From Nitrospirae bacterium RIFCSPLOW2_12_42_9 (GTDB taxonomy: Bacteria; Nitrospirota; 9FT-COMBO-42-15; HDB-SIOI813): a DNA stretch of 6,048 bases. Position 1 is the first letter of the stretch. Each line of letters starts with the position of its first letter. The position numbers were made by a program, and so were the translations under genes. The stretch lies in the NCBI GenBank assembly GCA_001805205.1, contig MHER01000076.1, positions 1-6,048 on the forward strand. The letters run 5' to 3'. The notes under the pieces are model-generated. The model had not been told where the DNA came from, searched no databases, and saw only the letters and a list, made by a program, of their open reading frames with translations. This document shows positions 1 to 5,388 of this stretch, piece after piece.

Positions 1-385
1 CATGGACTATGATCACCTTAAGCCAGTCCTCGTACTCTCCTATCGTCATTTCTATTGATGGAGGGACGACATGGACATAGATAGTATTATAAGGGAGCAC
101 AGTGGTGTAGGCATTAGCAAAATCCGAATTGTCTATCAAAACAATCTGGGTTTTTTCACTGGGAATCCACCCGAACTCTTCTGTCAGGGCTTTGTGTGTG
201 ATCTCTGCTATTTTTGCAACCTTTTTAGCTACATCGATAAGGTCCTGATGGAAGTGTATCGTAAAGTGGTCTGTCTCGATGGTGGAGAATTTAAAAGAGG
301 TACCAACCTGGGCGGCATTAGTAAGAACAGAACTGAGGCAAAGTACAAAAATAAAAGAAAAAATTATAAGAAGTATTTTTTTCAT
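1..385 (-). CDS. Secreted MA-like metallopeptidase, N-terminal part (cut by window edge)
   Basis: Reading the minus strand from the ATG at 385-383 gives 128 open codons that run off the window at position 1. The product begins MKKILL, followed by a hydrophobic stretch to about residue 21 and a likely signal peptidase I site near TNA-A (residues 22-25), so export is expected. The mature part starts with a TDHFTIHF block (about residues 39-46). A DNSDFANA block and a PYNTIYVHVVPP block follow, then a YEDWLKVIIVH end. This order matches, from memory, the N-terminal domain of peptidase-MA-like proteins, often joined to TolB-type beta-propeller repeats. In that family the next residues are the zinc motif HEYTH. 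Here the last full codon is His and the next base is G, as expected for Glu, so the catalytic motif and any propeller lie outside the window. The gene is divergent from the ammonia-lyase. The ribosome-binding site is weak. Substrate is unknown. Confidence 0.8.
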   Translation of the reverse strand, partial: MKKILLIIFSFIFVLCLSSVLTNAAQVGTSFKFSTIETDHFTIHFHQDLIDVAKKVAKIAEITHKALTEEFGWIPSEKTQIVLIDNSDFANAYTTVLPYNTIYVHVVPPSIEMTIGEYEDWLKVIIVH

Positions 386-431
386 GGCTATACTTTCATA
401 TAGCAACCTAACAGGAAACTTTTTTATAAGG

Positions 432-460
432 AAAATAGCAGTATGAGATTTTTCCGTCAA
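432..460 (-). promoter_or_regulatory. Sigma70-like promoter of the MA-like peptidase gene
   Basis: On the minus strand, TTGACG (460-455) and TATTTT (437-432) are separated by exactly 17 bp. The -35 matches consensus at five of six bases and the -10 at four of six. Transcription would begin near 425, leaving a leader of about 40 bases before the ATG at 385. This is a sequence-only prediction. The -10 is imperfect, but orientation, spacing and distance all suit the gene. Confidence 0.5.
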
Positions 461-463
461 CAA

Positions 464-504
464 AGATTTTAATATTTATTAGTGAATAAAATTATTTAAA
501 ATCT
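464..504. repeat. AT-rich inverted repeat in the divergent intergenic region
   Basis: AGATTTTAA (464-472) is the exact reverse complement of TTAAAATCT (496-504). The inner bases also pair partly (TTATT at 476-480 with AATAA at 485-489), giving an imperfect hairpin with loop AGTG at 481-484. It lies directly upstream of the predicted -35 of the minus-strand peptidase promoter, with no gene end nearby. A protein-binding site or UP-like element is therefore more likely than a terminator. Confidence 0.45.
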
Positions 505-529
505 TGTCGGGGCATTATCTGTGGTTTGT

Positions 530-538
530 ATATCCCTT
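530..538 (+). promoter_or_regulatory. ATATCCCTT motif, copy 1 (upstream of the ammonia-lyase)
   Basis: The nonamer ATATCCCTT occurs 72 bases before the ammonia-lyase start codon. I see two more copies in the window, both upstream of the FabG-like gene (5287-5295 and 5347-5355), all in the same orientation and all outside genes. That distribution suggests a shared regulatory site, but the flanks are not conserved and the motif is short. I found no convincing -35/-10 pair for the ammonia-lyase between 386 and 610, so its own promoter is unassigned. Confidence 0.25.
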
Positions 539-610
539 GATTATTAAGCGGTACTATGTTAAAAAGTCTCATTAAGTAACATTTTTCTGATAAAGACATT
601 AAGGAAGGAT

Positions 611-2191
611 ATGCTTATACTTAACGGACATACCCTTAAATTACACAATCTTTGGCAAGCTGTATACCATGGGGATAAATGTATCATAAATCCGGATTCA
701 AGGGTTTTGATGAAGAAGAGCAGGGATCTTGTGGAGCGTCTCGCGAGCGAACCCAGGGCTATTTACGGTATTAATACTGGTTTTGGTCCTCTCAGCGATA
801 CGCGGATTTCTGAAGACAAATTGGAGCAACATCAGCTTAATCTACTACATCATCTTTCAGTTGGGCAGGGGGAGCTTTATACATCCATTGAAACAAAGGC
901 TATTATGATTGCCAGGGCAAATGCCTTAGTTCGTGGGTATTCAGGAATCCGGGAAGAAGTAGTGGAATTGTTGTTAAATGCCCTTAACCAAAATGTATTA
1001 CCCGAGATTCCCAGTGAAGGGTCTGTCGGTGCCAGCGGTGACCTGGTGCCGTTGGCCCACATGAGCCGTCTATTGGTTGGATTAGGGTATGCACGGGTTG
1101 ATGGCAGGCGGCTTCCAGCGAAGAGTGCCCTTGAAGAAAAAGGCCTGTCTCCTGTTACGTTAAAATGTAAGGAAGGCCTTGCCCTTGTAAATGGAACATC
1201 TGTTATGACTGGCCTAATGGCATTGGCCACTGTAGAGTCAGCGTGTATATTAAGCTGGATGGAATTTCTTACCTCCTGTCTTTTCCAGATACTTTATGGT
1301 GAACCTGAAGTGTTATGTGAACAGATTCATCGGGCTCGTGGGCACAGAGGACAGTTTGCAGTAGCTGGAATGATTACTGAATATCTCCTCTCTCATCCGG
1401 ATTATGCTAAAGAGATAAAAGAACATCATTGGGGAACTCATCGGAAACCTGTTGCCCCGGGGGTAGAGATTCAGGACCCATATTCATTGAGGTGTTCACC
1501 CCAGATATTAGGTGCCTTTCAGGATGCCTATTGGCACGTGGAGCAGGTTGTAACAAGAGAATTGAATGCATCCACTGACAACCCCCTTGTTTTTCCTGAT
1601 ACTCAAACCGTTATACACGGCGGGAATTTTTACGGACAGCATGTTTCTATGGTAAGCGATTATCTGAGGATAGGTCTTGTCAAACTGGCTTTATTGTCCG
1701 AAAGACAAACGGAACGTCTTATGAATTGGCGTTATAATATTGGACTTCCTCCACTTTTATCAGGCGACACACCAGGATTGAACTCCGGCATGGCCGGCTG
1801 TCAGTTGTTAGCCACTTCGCTTGCTGCGGAAGCAAGGATATTGGCCACACCAGCCTCAGTACAGACTATTCCTACTAATGCCAATAATCAGGATATCGTC
1901 AGTATGGGAACAATATCAGCCAATATGACGAGAAAGGTGCTGCAGCTCCTTTGGAAGCTCCTTGCCATTGAATCCATAGCCCTTGTTCAGGCGGCTGATC
2001 TAAGGGACAACCGTAATGTTATGGGGAGGGATTACCTGACTTTTTATCAGCTGATTAGAGAAGTTTCACAGCCATTGAAAGAAGATCGTCCGTTATATGA
2101 AGATATTGAGCGGGTTTCAAGATTGCTGCAGTCTGAAGATGCACAGAAAACCTGTCTCAGGGGTCGTCCGCCGAACCCACTGAAGCCTTGA
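611..2191 (+). CDS. MIO-type aromatic amino acid ammonia-lyase, probably tyrosine ammonia-lyase
   Basis: This is a full-length 526-residue member of the histidine/phenylalanine/tyrosine ammonia-lyase family. These cytoplasmic enzymes remove ammonia from an amino acid using the self-formed MIO group. Visible landmarks are the catalytic Tyr52 in IYGINTGFG, the MIO triad A141-S142-G143 in GSVGASGDL, N194 in LVNGTS, YSLRCSPQ (291-298), HGGNF (336-340) and NNQDIVSMG (425-433). Substrate clues favour tyrosine. The selectivity pair aligns as H81-L82 (NLLHHLSVG), as in Rhodobacter tyrosine ammonia-lyase, whereas histidases have Ser-His and phenylalanine lyases Phe-Leu. Q427 stands where histidases carry Glu. 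No hut genes are nearby. The likely product is 4-hydroxycinnamate, a starter for aryl-polyene-type lipids. The start is supported by AAGGAAGG at 601-608. The hydrolase gene follows after 52 bases on the same strand. An MIO-dependent aminomutase cannot be excluded. Confidence 0.9.
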   Translation: MLILNGHTLKLHNLWQAVYHGDKCIINPDSRVLMKKSRDLVERLASEPRAIYGINTGFGPLSDTRISEDKLEQHQLNLLHHLSVGQGELYTSIETKAIMIARANALVRGYSGIREEVVELLLNALNQNVLPEIPSEGSVGASGDLVPLAHMSRLLVGLGYARVDGRRLPAKSALEEKGLSPVTLKCKEGLALVNGTSVMTGLMALATVESACILSWMEFLTSCLFQILYGEPEVLCEQIHRARGHRGQFAVAGMITEYLLSHPDYAKEIKEHHWGTHRKPVAPGVEIQDPYSLRCSPQILGAFQDAYWHVEQVVTRELNASTDNPLVFPDTQTVIHGGNFYGQHVSMVSDYLRIGLVKLALLSERQTERLMNWRYNIGLPPLLSGDTPGLNSGMAGCQLLATSLAAEARILATPASVQTIPTNANNQDIVSMGTISANMTRKVLQLLWKLLAIESIALVQAADLRDNRNVMGRDYLTFYQLIREVSQPLKEDRPLYEDIERVSRLLQSEDAQKTCLRGRPPNPLKP

Positions 2192-2243
2192 AAAATGGAG
2201 CAATGCAGCGAGAGCCGCCTGATACGCTCGTTCGACTTATTCT

Positions 2244-3017
2244 ATGTATATATCCAGGATACAAAGATGGGCAGTTCTACAGGTATACCTGTTGTTGTAC
2301 CTCTTCCTATCATCTCTGTTGGTTACCACGGGATGTTATACCAACAAGGTTCCTATAAAAACCATTTATTATAAACATCAGGGGGAGGGGAAAAACTATC
2401 TTCTCGTATTTCTGCATGGAAGGGGAGGCAGCGCAAGAGATTTCGGGGAGAATGGGTTCATTCAGGAGATAAGAAAAAAAGGGTTGTTAGTCGACATGGT
2501 CTCTGTTGAAGCACATATGGGATATTATGGGGACCGCAGTATAGTTATTCGTTTAAAGGAAGATGTCATCGATCCGGCTAAGGCCGAGGGTTATGAACAT
2601 ATATGGTTGGTCGGGGTCTCGATGGGTGGATTTGGGGCATTGTTATATACCATGGCATACCCTGAGGACGTAGATGGCATGTTATTACTATCCCCTTATT
2701 TAGGGGATCCCCCGGTAATTAAAGAAATTTCTGAGTCAGGCGGGGTGTTAAAATGGAATCCGAAGGAAATTGATAAAACCGACTGGCAGAGAGAACTTTG
2801 GAGATGGCTTCAAACCTATACATCAAAACCACAAAACATTTCTAAATTATATCTGGCATACGGACTGGATGACATGTTTTATCCTGCGAATAGTTTATTA
2901 GCTGAAGTCCTTCCCGGAAAATATGTGCTTACAGTGAAAGGAAGCCACAACTGGTCTACATGGATGGCCCTCTGGTCAGAGTTTATAAAAAAGGCGGATT
3001 TTCCAAAAGATGAGTAG
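2244..3017 (+). CDS. Lipoprotein-like alpha/beta hydrolase
   Basis: The 257-residue product starts with a positively charged and then hydrophobic leader (residues 9-29) ending in VTTGC at Cys31. This resembles a lipobox, although Thr at -3 is atypical, so either a lipoprotein or a membrane-anchored or secreted form is possible. The rest is an alpha/beta-hydrolase fold. HGRGG (58-62) is an oxyanion-hole-type motif, GVSMGGFGA (124-132) is a nucleophile elbow with Ser126, Asp209 or Asp210 in YGLDDMFYP is the likely acid, and His235 in KGSHNW is the likely base. The complete triad predicts an active esterase or thioesterase at the inner face of the envelope; the substrate is unknown. The frame is closed at 2220-2222 and the ATG at 2244 has no clear Shine-Dalgarno sequence. 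It lies between the ammonia-lyase and the deacetylase with short gaps, so co-transcription is likely. Release or transfer of an acyl or aryl group would fit, by inference only. Confidence 0.8.
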   Translation: MYISRIQRWAVLQVYLLLYLFLSSLLVTTGCYTNKVPIKTIYYKHQGEGKNYLLVFLHGRGGSARDFGENGFIQEIRKKGLLVDMVSVEAHMGYYGDRSIVIRLKEDVIDPAKAEGYEHIWLVGVSMGGFGALLYTMAYPEDVDGMLLLSPYLGDPPVIKEISESGGVLKWNPKEIDKTDWQRELWRWLQTYTSKPQNISKLYLAYGLDDMFYPANSLLAEVLPGKYVLTVKGSHNWSTWMALWSEFIKKADFPKDE

Positions 3018-3046
3018 GTAGTTAAGGAATTGAAAGATAATTTCAT

Positions 3047-4261
3047 ATGATTGTTTTAATGGGTATTGGGATTGTGGTGGCGATATTTTTATGGGGCACT
3101 CTGTGGCACAACAGCTCCATCCTGTTCGAAACGTTATACAGGGGTGACCGATCAAAGAAATGGGTGGCATTGACATTTGATGATGGCCCACACCCTATTT
3201 TTACACCTCAGGTACTCGATATTCTCCGGATATTTAATGCCAGGGCGACATTTTTTTGTGTAGGTCGCCTTGCCGAGATGTACCCGGATATTATTGAGCG
3301 TATTCACAGAGAAGGACACCTCGTAGCCAACCATTCTTATGATCACTCATGGCTTATGTATATATGGACCCCTTCAAGGGTTAAATCCTCGATTATAAAT
3401 ACTGGTAAGATATTGAAAAAGATAACAGGTGTTTTCCCAAGATTCTATAGGCCTCCGGTTGGGATTAAAACTCCTCCCCAGATATTGACTATATGGCGAA
3501 CGGGTCTCAAGTTTGTTGGATGGACCATCTGGTCACTGGATGGAGGACAACGGACTCTCAATAGGGAAAAGACCCGAAGTATGATTGCCAAAGCGAGAAA
3601 CGGGGATATCCTCCTGTTGCATGATGGGAAACTTAACGTAAATGGGGCTTTAATTCAAAATGAGGCCCAGGGTCGTGCTATAGCAGAATGTCTGCCAATT
3701 CTCATAAAAGGATTACAGGCTCAGGGATTTGAACTTGTTCCACTCAATACATTGTTCGGTTTACAGGGTAGCATAGAAACTCCGGTTGAGGTCCTGGAGA
3801 TAACCCCTGCAGCAAACCTGCGCCACCTTTTTAAAAGCGTATCACATACCTTATTAAACGAACATGTCAGCCCCTTTAAGTTATCACTTGCACTGATTCT
3901 CGGTATTATTATAGGATGCAGTCCCTTCTTCGGACTTCACGCACTGATAGGTCTCATAGCTGCTGCCAGGCTCCGGCTCAATAAGCTGATCACAATAATC
4001 GGCACCAATATCTCCAATCCTCTGACAGGCCCTATTGTGATCATGGCCAACATCAAGGTTGGGTGGCGCATCCTGTATGGTTCCTGGTTGACCATTGGGG
4101 TAGATGATTTAGGCACCCAATCAATATGGCATCTTGGCAACCGTTTTTTGGTGAGTTGGCTTGTGGGTTTTCCTCTTGTCGGGGCCGTAACAGGTATGGC
4201 AGTCATAAGCCTTTTTTATCCGTTTTTATGGATTTGGCAATCGAAAAGGGCTATCAAGTAA
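3047..4261 (+). CDS. NodB-type polysaccharide deacetylase fused to a DUF2062 membrane domain
   Basis: This 404-residue protein has two domains. A short N-terminal membrane anchor (about residues 3-19) precedes a NodB carbohydrate-esterase-4 domain. Visible motifs are TFDDGP (43-48; D45 base, D46 metal), the metal-binding HSYDH (H96, H100), RPPVG (135-139), WSLD (162-165) and LLLHD (189-193). The usual DxxDW of motif 4 reads D-G-G-Q-R, an unusual departure. From about residue 270 it continues into a DUF2062-like region with PFKLSLALILGIIIG (276-290), P293, LRLNK (309-313) and NISNP (321-325), and three or four hydrophobic segments to the end. NodB enzymes remove N-acetyl groups from glycans; DUF2062 has no firm function and is often attached to lipid-modifying enzymes. 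The upstream frame is closed by TAA at 3038-3040 and there is no strong Shine-Dalgarno. Action on a membrane-bound glycolipid is plausible. The tail end carries a tandem decamer (4252-4271). Confidence 0.88.
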   Translation: MIVLMGIGIVVAIFLWGTLWHNSSILFETLYRGDRSKKWVALTFDDGPHPIFTPQVLDILRIFNARATFFCVGRLAEMYPDIIERIHREGHLVANHSYDHSWLMYIWTPSRVKSSIINTGKILKKITGVFPRFYRPPVGIKTPPQILTIWRTGLKFVGWTIWSLDGGQRTLNREKTRSMIAKARNGDILLLHDGKLNVNGALIQNEAQGRAIAECLPILIKGLQAQGFELVPLNTLFGLQGSIETPVEVLEITPAANLRHLFKSVSHTLLNEHVSPFKLSLALILGIIIGCSPFFGLHALIGLIAAARLRLNKLITIIGTNISNPLTGPIVIMANIKVGWRILYGSWLTIGVDDLGTQSIWHLGNRFLVSWLVGFPLVGAVTGMAVISLFYPFLWIWQSKRAIK

Positions 4262-4271
4262 TATCAAGTAA
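4252..4271. repeat. Perfect tandem decamer TATCAAGTAA x2 next to the cupredoxin promoter
   Basis: TATCAAGTAA occurs twice back to back (4252-4261 and 4262-4271). The first copy contains the TAA stop of the deacetylase gene. The second ends four bases before the TTGACA -35 at 4276. Two identical sites one helical turn apart on the same face of DNA, just upstream of a -35 box, is a common arrangement for an activator. It could also be a chance duplication. Confidence 0.5.
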
Positions 4272-4275
4272 AGGC

Positions 4276-4303
4276 TTGACAAATCTAACGCACATGATAA
4301 AAT
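4276..4303 (+). promoter_or_regulatory. Sigma70-like promoter of the cupredoxin/DUF4079 unit
   Basis: A perfect TTGACA -35 (4276-4281) is followed after 16 bp by TAAAAT (4298-4303), a five-of-six match to the -10 consensus. Transcription would start near 4310, giving a leader of about 25 bases that carries a strong Shine-Dalgarno. This separates the cupredoxin unit from the ammonia-lyase set upstream. Confidence 0.65.
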
Positions 4304-4317
4304 TCAAGCGTTTTAAT

Positions 4318-4326
4318 AAAGGAGGG
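4318..4326 (+). promoter_or_regulatory. Strong Shine-Dalgarno of the cupredoxin gene
   Basis: AAAGGAGGG is nearly the full anti-Shine-Dalgarno complement, with an eight-base gap to the ATG at 4335. It is by far the strongest ribosome-binding site in the window; the hydrolase, deacetylase and DUF4079-like genes have none that is clear. It fixes the cupredoxin start and suggests high expression. Confidence 0.75.
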
Positions 4327-4334
4327 TCGTAGTT

Positions 4335-4748
4335 ATGAGATATGCAAAGTATTTATTTGTGACGCTGCTTCTCTGTTCAGCCGTAACTATACATGCAAAA
4401 GAGATAAAGGAAAAGCGGGTTGTTGCAGCAGTCGATGCGGATGGGGTTCAAAGGGTGAAAATCCTGGGTGGTGACTATTTCTTTGATCCGAATTATATCG
4501 TGGTCAAGATGAATATACCGGTTGAGCTGATAGTGAATAAGGAGTCTGGTATTGTACCTCACAACATTCTAATCAAGGCCCCTGAAGCTGGTATCGATTT
4601 TGACGAGAATATGCGCACAAAACCAAAGGTTATAAAATTTACACCAACAAAGGCAGGGAAATACGATCTTATCTGTAATAAAAGATTCCTCTTCTTCAAG
4701 GACCATAGAGCAAAAGGGATGGAAGGCGTATTCGAAGTAATTGAATAA
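4335..4748 (+). CDS. Periplasmic cupredoxin-domain protein
   Basis: This 137-residue protein has a signal peptide (MRYAKYLFV, hydrophobic to about residue 19) with probable cleavage after Ala21. It is therefore exported, with a mature domain of about 116 residues, the size of a single cupredoxin barrel. Candidate type 1 copper ligands are His76 in VPHNI, Cys114 in YDLICNK, His124 in KDHRAKGM and Met129. The G-x-Y-D/x-L-x-C approach and the MEGVFEV final strand are typical of the cupredoxin_1 family. The C-terminal ligand loop is long (nine residues between Cys and His), unlike azurin or plastocyanin, but the FLFFKDHRxKGMEG sequence resembles a bacterial subfamily I recall. The expected role is periplasmic one-electron transfer or copper binding. 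The next gene, 27 bases downstream, encodes a multi-helix membrane protein with histidines at helix starts, a plausible redox partner. Confidence 0.82.
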   Translation: MRYAKYLFVTLLLCSAVTIHAKEIKEKRVVAAVDADGVQRVKILGGDYFFDPNYIVVKMNIPVELIVNKESGIVPHNILIKAPEAGIDFDENMRTKPKVIKFTPTKAGKYDLICNKRFLFFKDHRAKGMEGVFEVIE

Positions 4749-4775
4749 ATCCAGATATTAACCTGCTGCCCCAAT

Positions 4776-5207
4776 ATGATTAGCAAACATATCCTATCAT
4801 ATCTTAGATATTCTCACGGATTATACAATATACTTATTGCATTCCTGTTTTTCTACCAGGGGTGGCTTGGTTTTACAATAAGAAGGCAAAGAAATGGAGG
4901 CAAACCCGCATCTAAAATAGCAGCAAAAAGACATTACAAATTTGGTCCAGGTGTGTCTATCATGGCAATATTAGGATTATTTGCCGGGGTCATCCTTGTA
5001 TTGATAGATAAAAAAAATGTGTTTGAATATCCGCTGCATCTTTTTGTGGGACTTACTATAGCCTTTTTTATTCTTATCTCATACAGGATTTCAAAAAGGA
5101 TTAAAGGAAAGAATTCACCTATGAGGACCCCCCATTTCATAGTCGGGGTAAGTATCCTTTCCCTCTATCTAATCGAATTAATTCTTGGACTGGGGATACT
5201 CTTTTAG
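4776..5207 (+). CDS. DUF4079-like four-helix membrane protein, candidate b-type cytochrome
   Basis: The 143-residue product is almost entirely four hydrophobic helices, at about residues 15-34, 59-77, 86-103 and 119-142. The loops after helices 1 and 3 are rich in Arg and Lys (RRQR...KRHYK at 36-55 and RISKRIKGK at 104-112). By the positive-inside rule both N and C termini should face the periplasm. One histidine lies at or just before each helix start: H14, H53, H88 and H120. H14 and H88 would be periplasmic, H53 and H120 cytoplasmic, giving two His pairs as in diheme cytochrome b561-like proteins. Assignment to DUF4079 is from overall pattern memory and heme binding is inferred. The gene starts 27 bases after the cupredoxin stop with no Shine-Dalgarno, so it is probably translated from the same transcript. 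Confidence 0.72.
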   Translation: MISKHILSYLRYSHGLYNILIAFLFFYQGWLGFTIRRQRNGGKPASKIAAKRHYKFGPGVSIMAILGLFAGVILVLIDKKNVFEYPLHLFVGLTIAFFILISYRISKRIKGKNSPMRTPHFIVGVSILSLYLIELILGLGILF

Positions 5208-5221
5208 ATATATCCAGGAAG

Positions 5222-5237
5222 TCATGAAATTTCATGA
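5222..5237. repeat. Perfect 16-bp palindrome upstream of the FabG-like gene
   Basis: TCATGAAATTTCATGA reads the same on both strands. It starts 14 bases after the DUF4079-like stop and about 100 bases before the FabG promoter. There is no following T-run, so an intrinsic terminator is unlikely, and a symmetric operator for a dimeric regulator is a better guess. The octamer CATGAAAT also repeats directly at 5223-5230 and 5233-5240. Confidence 0.5.
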
Positions 5238-5286
5238 AATCGCAAATCTTACTAATCCGTATTTTATAAAAATCATTAACAGATAA

Positions 5287-5295
5287 ATATCCCTT
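5287..5295 (+). promoter_or_regulatory. ATATCCCTT motif, copy 2
   Basis: This second copy of the nonamer seen at 530-538 lies exactly 60 bases before the third copy at 5347-5355, which sits in the spacer of the FabG promoter. An even 60-base offset puts both on nearly the same helix face. Its function is not known and the signal is weak on its own. Confidence 0.25.
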
Positions 5296-5337
5296 CCGAG
5301 GCGCAATATTTGAGCGAATCCTGATAAATTCGTTATA

Positions 5338-5366
5338 TTGACATATATATCCCTTTTCTATATAAT
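5338..5366 (+). promoter_or_regulatory. Consensus sigma70 promoter of the FabG-like gene
   Basis: TTGACA (5338-5343) and TATAAT (5361-5366) are both perfect consensus hexamers with the ideal 17-bp spacer. Transcription would start near 5373, leaving only about 16 leader bases before the ATG at 5389. Natural promoters this close to consensus are usually very strong or are held down by a repressor; inverted repeats over this one favour repression. Confidence 0.85.
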
Positions 5367-5381
5367 TTCACCCTAAAAGGG
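5351..5381. promoter_or_regulatory. Inverted repeat over the -10 and start site, candidate operator
   Basis: CCCTTTT (5351-5357) is the exact reverse complement of AAAAGGG (5375-5381), with 17 bases between them that contain the -10 box. A smaller repeat, ACCCT-AAA-AGGGT (5370-5382), overlaps the right arm and the Shine-Dalgarno. A repressor bound here would block RNA polymerase, and pairing in the RNA could mask the ribosome site. The left arm is also part of the third ATATCCCTT motif. Confidence 0.45.
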
Positions 5382-5388
5382 TAAGATT

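Noticed and set aside
71..403. A 110-codon open frame on the plus strand
   Set aside because: It lies opposite the minus-strand peptidase, whose signal peptide and family blocks are clear; its own translation shows no recognisable pattern.
540..600. Promoter for the ammonia-lyase
   Set aside because: Fragments such as TACTAT and TTGATT are present, but no pair has acceptable spacing.
877..1230. A 117-codon open frame on the minus strand
   Set aside because: It is antisense to the MIO region of the ammonia-lyase, with low-complexity composition and no ribosome-binding site.
611..2191. Calling the lyase HutH of histidine degradation
   Set aside because: The selectivity residues and the Gln at the histidase Glu position do not fit, and no other hut gene is present.
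5222..5273. Intrinsic terminator after the DUF4079-like gene
   Set aside because: The palindrome is AT-rich, has no loop and no T-run follows it.
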